Of a stretch of 64,000 nucleotides of DNA, positions 58,721-64,000 are shown piece by piece. The notes below the pieces were generated by a model. It saw only the letters and a program-made list of their open reading frames with translations. It was not told where the DNA came from and searched no databases. The translations under genes were made by a program, and so were the position numbers. Position 1 is the first letter of the stretch. The number at the start of each line of letters is the position of its first letter. Source of the stretch: Diphasiastrum complanatum (taxonomy: Eukaryota > Streptophyta > Lycopodiopsida > Lycopodiales > Lycopodiaceae); NCBI GenBank assembly GCA_029204225.1, contig CM055107.1, positions 26,628,572-26,692,571 of the forward strand, read 5' to 3'.

Positions 58721-59581
58721 TGGAACTATAATTGCATGCATTGAGCTCTCCACCATAGATTTCGTGAACAATTTTCTAATAAATTCAGAATTAGAACTGT
58801 ATATATATGTCATGATGTACTGTAATCTATATATATCTTGTCATTGTAGCTAAAGATATATAGATTCTATTTTCATTGATTCATGTTTGAATTTTTTTCG
58901 AAGGACTCAAAAATTTCGAGACTCAAATTTTCTTTGGAAAAATTCGAGTCTCGAAAAATTAGAGACTCAAATTTTTTCCTTCGAGTCTTCGAGTCTCAAT
59001 TTTTTTTTGAAGGACTCAAAAATTTCAAGACTCGAATTTCCTTCTAAAAATCCAAGTCGACAAAATAGAGACTCGAATTTTTTTGAAGGACTCAAAAAAT
59101 TCGAGTCTTAAAAAATTAGAAAATCAAATTTTTTTCGAAGGATTCAAAAAATTTGAGTTCTGACCGGAGGACTCGGAAAATCCGAATCTCAAATTTTTTT
59201 CTTCGAGTCTTCGAGACTCGAATTTTTTCCGAAGGACTTGAAAGTCTAGAATTTTTTCGAAAAAAACGAGTCTCCATTTTGTCAACTCAAATTTTTTCGA
59301 AGGATCAAAGGATTCTTTGTACTGTCACGTCGAATTTTTCAAAATACTTGAATTTTTTCGAAGACTCAAATTTTTTCATTGACTCAATTTTTTTTTTAAA
59401 GACTCACATTTTTCTGAAGACTAGAAAATTATCGGCCGCCACCTAGATTGTCCTCCGTCAACGACAGACACTTACAACTAGAAGAAGGCAAACCATCCTT
59501 CTCTCTCATTCAGGCATCTTCGAAATCGTTGGCCGTCACTAGATGGGCCACCATTGCCCGTCAACAACGTGCACTCACAAC
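58612..59581. repeat. LRR-upstream unit 1 with self-complementary TTCGAG array
   Basis: Shared with 61239-62640 in the same order: LRR 5' part, an AT-rich stretch with TATATATATGTCATGATGTA, a degenerate array (about 58887-59430) and a tail starting TCGGCCGCCACCTAGATTG. The array mixes GAGTCTCGAATTTTTTC, TCGAAGGACTCAAAAA and their complements. It lies 5' of the LRR remains on the minus strand. It ends where the copia LTR begins. Confidence 0.8.
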
Positions 59582-60231
59582 TGTGAAAGATTCAACTAGT
59601 TTCATCACATTTTGTAATATTTCCATATTTGGCATATTGAGGTCAAAACTTGTTTTAGACTTAGAGGTTGACTTTTTAAAGTTCATTAGTCTAAATTTCA
59701 TTTGAATAAACACTTTTTGAAAGTGTGGAAAAGTTAGAATGCGAGTTTGAGTAGATTCAATTTGAATAAGTTGGGTACATTGAATCTAGACCCAAAATTA
59801 GTAGGGTTAGCATTTTGGTGAGAAAGCCAAGTGGCCAAATAGGGTTTGGACCTGTTATAAAAGGATGTAACTCATGGAGAGGGTGATCTTCTCTCTTCTC
59901 TATTTCATTTCATGCTTATACATGGTTCTCTTGGGTTCTACTATCCATTGGTGCACAATCTTGGTGATTGCTTGCAATTCTATGTGTAGAATGATCTATA
60001 TTTGTTATTTTTGGATCCACACATGTGAAATATAGTAGCTTGCTGGTTTTGTATGGACAGCAACAGTACATAATCGTTTCATTCAAGTTTGATCAAGTTC
60101 TATTAGTGTTTGCATCTCAAATTGTGTGTAGATGTTGATTTTTCTACATTGGTGAGATTGGTAATGTATTTCTCTTTCTAACCAAAGATCATTCAAGTAG
60201 ATTGGATCTTAAGGATCTGAAATCTTTCACA
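59582..60231 (+). mobile_element. Ty1/copia C1 5' LTR (650 bp)
   Basis: It begins TGTGAAAGATTC and ends GAAATCTTTCACA, complementary over about 10 bp, and is followed by an initiator-tRNA primer-binding site. A TATA box (GTTATAAAAGGATG) lies near 59855. It is the same family as the truncated LTR at 43522-43918. Confidence 0.9.
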
Positions 60232-60243
60232 TGGTATCAGAGC
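60232..60243 (+). promoter_or_regulatory. Primer-binding site for initiator tRNA-Met
   Basis: TGGTATCAGAGC immediately follows the LTR. Confidence 0.92.
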
Positions 60244-60831
60244 TTGTGTTTCAGGTTATGAAGGAGAAAATCAGATCTATCAATGATTTGGTGAAGATAT
60301 CAAGTCCAGAGCATGCTAGAGAGGATTCTACACCAAAATCGGATTTTTTGCTTTTGTAGATTGGATATTTTGTAGATCAAAACACTAAATAGGTCAATAT
60401 ACTTATTCAGTTCTGATTTTTGAATTCACATACTAGATTTGGTCGATTTTTGGATCATTGGTTCAGCCTAAGTGGTGGCTTATAGATTGCATATCAAATT
60501 TTCAGCATTTGCATGTAGATTTGGAATAGTCAATTTTTTGTGATTTTGTCAAAACCCTAATTTTGATTGGATCTCTAGATAGTGAAGTTGTTGGACTTCA
60601 TTTGAGTGTGTTTCAATCTTAGGAAGTGGCAAAAGTCATTAGATTGAGGATAGATCATAGGTTGATCAAGATTCCATGATTCTATGTCTTGATTTGCTTG
60701 GATAAGTGCTAGAAGAGAATTTGTGAGATAGTTTCAAATCTTGGTGATTTTTTTTGAAAGCATTTGTTGTTGTTCAAAGGAGTGCTTTGTGCATTGAAGC
60801 AGGTTGAAAGAGAAGATCAGTTCATTGCTAC

Positions 60832-61238
60832 ATGACAAACTCAATTGGAGTCATGTTGGAAGCCAATGACAGGCTTACCTCAAGTAATTATTCATTGTGG
60901 AAATTGAGGATAGAGTCACTTCTTGAGATGAATGATGTTTTGGATATTGTTGTAGGTTTGGAGGAGAGACCATCAATACAACAAGATCAATTAAGGTATG
61001 ACAAGAGGGCCAAGAAGGCTCTACACATGATAACTTCTCAAGGAAGTTGGTAAGTGCACATCATCTTTGGAAGCTTGGAATTCATTGAAGAAGCTTTATG
61101 AATCCAAGTCTACATCTAGAGTGTTGACTCTAAGAAGACAAATCTTTTCTTGTTTTCAAAAGAATGAAGAAAGTCCAAGTACTTTTGTTTTGAGAATGAA
61201 AGCATTGAATGATGAGTTAGCTTGCATAGATGGACACC
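60832..61238 (+). pseudogene. Ty1/copia C1 Gag N-terminal part
   Basis: The frame begins MTNSIGVMLEANDRLTSSNY and SLWKLRIESLLEMNDVLDIV. A frameshift at about 61045 leads into LEAWNSLKKLYESKSTSRVL and FVLRMKALNDELACIDGH. It stops being copia at about 61238, where the antisense of an LRR gene begins. The matching C-terminal half of Gag is at 50391-50549 on the opposite strand. Confidence 0.85.
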
Positions 61239-62640
61239 AAAAGCTGAACGAATCGGTTCTTCTAGTTTGTTGTTGTTCAAAAAAAGTGTTTGCAAAGTCG
61301 TCATCTGTCATGGTTCATTGGGAATGGTCTGTTAGCTCGTTGTTTTGGAACTATAATTGCATACGTTGAGCACTCCACCACAAATTTCGTGAACAATTTC
61401 TTAATAAATTCAGAATTAGAACTGTATATATATATGTCATGACGTACTATAATCTATATATATCTTGTCATTATAGTTAAAGATATGTAGATGCTATTTT
61501 CATTGATCTATGTCTGAATTTTTTTTAAGGACTCAAAAATTTCGAGACTCAAAAAATTAGAGACTCGCATTTTTTTTCGAAGGACTCAAAAAATTTGAGT
61601 CTCGAAAATTAGAGTCGAGAATTTTTTCCTTTGAGTCTTCGAGTCTCGAATTTTTTTCGAACGACTCGAAAATTTCAAGACTCAAATTTCCTTCGAAAAA
61701 ATTCGAGACGACAAAATAGAGACTTGAATTTTTTTGATAGACTCGAAAAATTTGAGTCTTAAAAAATAAAGGACCCAATTTTTTTTGAAGGATTCAAAAA
61801 ATTTGAGTCTTGACCGGAGGACTCGGAAAATTCGAGTCTCGAATCTTTTCCTTCAAGTCTTCGAAACTCAAATTTTTTCAAAGGACTTGAATTCGAGACT
61901 CAATGTTTTCGAAAAAATTCCAAACTAAAATTTTTCGAGTGCTTCGAGAAAACTTCGAGTTTCGATTTTGAGTCTCGAATTTTTTCGAACCAAATTCGAG
62001 TCTTCGAGTCTCGAATGTTTCGAGTCCTTAAAAAAAAATTCGAGTCTCAAAAAATTCGAGTCATTCGAAAAAGCTTCAAGACTGAAAGACTCAAATTTCC
62101 TTAAAAAAAAATTCGAGAACTTTTGAGACTCTAATTTTTTGTCTCTTTCGAAAAAAATTCGAGAACTTTCAAGACTCGAATTTTTTTTGATGGACTTGAA
62201 AATTAGAGTCTCAAAAAATTTGGGTCTCAAAAAATTAGAGTCTCAAATTTTTTTCGGAGGACTCAAAAAATTTGAGTCTCGAACTGTCAACTCAAATTTT
62301 TCCGAAGGATTAAAGGCTCCTTTCTACTGTCACGTCGAATTTTTCAAAATACTTGAATTTTTTCGAAGACTCAATTTTTTCAAAAGACTCGAATTTTGTT
62401 TTTTGAAGAATAGAATTTTCTGAAGACGCAAATCTTTTCGAAGGCTCAAATTTTTCCAAAGACTCGAGATCGATCATTTTCCAAAATATCGGCCGCCACC
62501 TAGATTGGCCTCTGTCAACGATGGACACTTACAACTAGAAGAAGGCGATCCAACCTTCTCTCTCATTCAGGCATCTTCGAAATCATCAGCCGTCACTAGA
62601 TCGGTTGCAATTGCCCGTCAAAGATAGGCACTCACAACTA
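61239..62640. repeat. LRR-upstream unit 2 with longer TTCGAG array
   Basis: The left edge encodes TLQTLFLNNNKLEEPIRSAF on the minus strand, an LRR. It is followed by the same AT-rich stretch as unit 1, an array of about 965 bp (61515-62480) and the tail TCGGCCGCCACCTAGATTGG. The array is roughly 420 bp longer than in unit 1. Short frames through it (Phe/Leu/Lys/Ser-rich on both strands) are by-products. Confidence 0.8.
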
Positions 62641-62690
62641 TATATATATATATATATATATTTCAGAGAGAGAGAGAGAGAAAGAGTTTT
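62641..62690. repeat. (TA)n and (GA)n microsatellites
   Basis: About ten TA units followed, after TTTCAG, by eight GA units. Confidence 0.95.
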
Positions 62691-64000
62691 ATTAATATAT
62701 ATTTTATTTCAAATGATGGATTTTGCAGGTTGTATCTGATTACTTCTAGACTTGTTGATTGTACGTGTGCTTCTATAATGTATGTCTGTTGTTGTTGGTT
62801 GAACTATACGTACAAATCATTTTGCACTTTGTGTTATTTTAGGGGTTTTTATTGTAATTATTGGTTATCAAATGTTAGTATGTTACAAAGTATTTTGTAA
62901 ATAACTAGGTATGTTATAAGATATCTTTATGTAATAATATGTACATTTTGATAGATAGATTTGTGTATTTAAATTTGTGGTCTTAGTATAATACCAAGGA
63001 AGTAAAAAGGTACTTGATAACTTATTATCGGCTATAAAAAAAAATTGTGAAAATTTTGTTTCGTGAATAGTTATTAATTTTAATATTTATAACCGTCACC
63101 ATTTTAAATATCTCATCTTTGTTTGTGTGCTATGTTAACCGATATGATTTAAAAAGTTCAATATATATAATTGCAATTTTGTTTGTTTACCGTGTTAATG
63201 AACGAGTTACAGATTTCATTAACAGAATGTATTTTTTGGATATTGAAGATGTACAAATATTAGTAATATAGTAAGTCTAAATGTATTTTTATAAAAATTA
63301 TCAGGTTTTATTGTAGTCATGGGTATTCATATGCAATGAATTAATGTACATTACTTGTATCAATACAACAGATTTGTTCATAAATATTATTACACAATTG
63401 AGATAAGATTTTATTTTTGTTTTGTTTTGTTGTTATGTGACTATCAAATATCATGTTATGAATTCATGTCTAGAATCAAAAATATTTTTCTAGATGTATG
63501 TATGTTCATGAACGACGTACGTAGGTTTTAATTAATAGTAGAAAAACAAATCTTTTGTATGAGATGGAAAACTCTTATGCATATAATATTACGTATGTAT
63601 GTTGGTGGAAAATCCAACAAACGTACGTAATTTACAAGAAATGTACAAAAAAATGTACTCGATAAAATCGTACATGATCATTTATATTTTGTTCTATGGT
63701 TTTGTATATTTGAGTCTATTTTTTTTTTAAATGGTGATAGATAGAAAACAATTATATTTCAATTTAAATAATCAAGTACCAAACAAGAAAATGAAATTTT
63801 GTATAAAGGAACAAGATCTTTTGTACATGTAATAATACGTGCAATAGTTAGTTACTAATGTAAAATTAGTAATATATGGTTTGTTTAAATGTGTGACTTT
63901 GTTGTCTCAATATCATAGTAATTAAATAGACGTTTTTATGTCTACATAGAAATGGAACAATTTAGATTAGTTAATAATAAGTATTTTCTCTATTTGATGT
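62691..64000. other. AT-rich region without recognised genes
   Basis: No ORF with protein character, no retroelement motif and no splice pattern was seen. Short palindromic ACGTACGT-type words recur (about 63510, 63625). It may be intergenic or deep intron. Confidence 0.4.

Noticed and set aside
58887-62430. Several Phe/Ser/Lys/Glu-rich frames on both strands
   Set aside because: By-products of the TTCGAG array; the biased composition appears in all frames.

Overview
The window looks like nuclear DNA from a land plant, probably a seed plant with a large, repeat-rich genome. A gymnosperm is possible, but that is a guess from the density and decay of the retroelements. It is AT-rich. It holds one intact host gene, an ESCRT-III CHMP1 homologue (743-1354, +), and the remains of two other host loci: a BAG-family co-chaperone pseudogene with visible splice sites (18373-19596, -) and two copies of a leucine-rich-repeat (LRR) receptor-like fragment (50550-51115, + and 58034-58720, -). 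Nearly everything else is decayed LTR retrotransposon sequence. I saw no tRNA, rRNA or CRISPR, and nothing bacterial.

Layout. 1-3.2 kb: CHMP1 and its flanks. 3.2-15.0 kb: two minus-strand Ty3/gypsy copies of one family (A, 3431-7907; B, 9757 to about 15000) around a truncated minus-strand Ty1/copia (7908-9425). A solo LTR with a perfect 5-bp target duplication sits inside copy B (10795-11661). 15.0-22.0 kb: an LTR fragment, a plus-strand copia pol with its 3' LTR, the BAG pseudogene, and an unrecognised 362-residue ORF that stops inside the polypurine tract of another 3' LTR. 22-38 kb: microsatellites, tandem duplications, three copies of one long LTR-like repeat (R1) in mixed orientation, and two gag remnants. 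38-47 kb: several copia fragments on both strands. 47-62.6 kb: a well-preserved copia (C1b), the LRR fragments, a copia 5' LTR with primer-binding site, a plus-strand gypsy followed by an unidentified multi-part ORF with a 25-bp minisatellite leader, and two arrays of a self-complementary TTCGAGTCTCGAA-type repeat. 62.7-64 kb: AT-rich DNA with nothing recognised.

The most informative structural observation is a pair of breakpoints at about 50549/50550 and 61238/61239. A single inversion of the roughly 10.7 kb between them would rejoin, at the same time, the two halves of a copia gag and the two halves of an LRR gene. The best candidates for undescribed coding content are the ORF at 20077-21165, with its duplicated module, and the ORF region at 55077-56884. 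Both sit where retroelements sometimes carry extra 3' genes. Most retroelement ORFs are broken by stops and frameshifts. Several stops are TGA where CGA is expected, which fits decay of methylated CpG.
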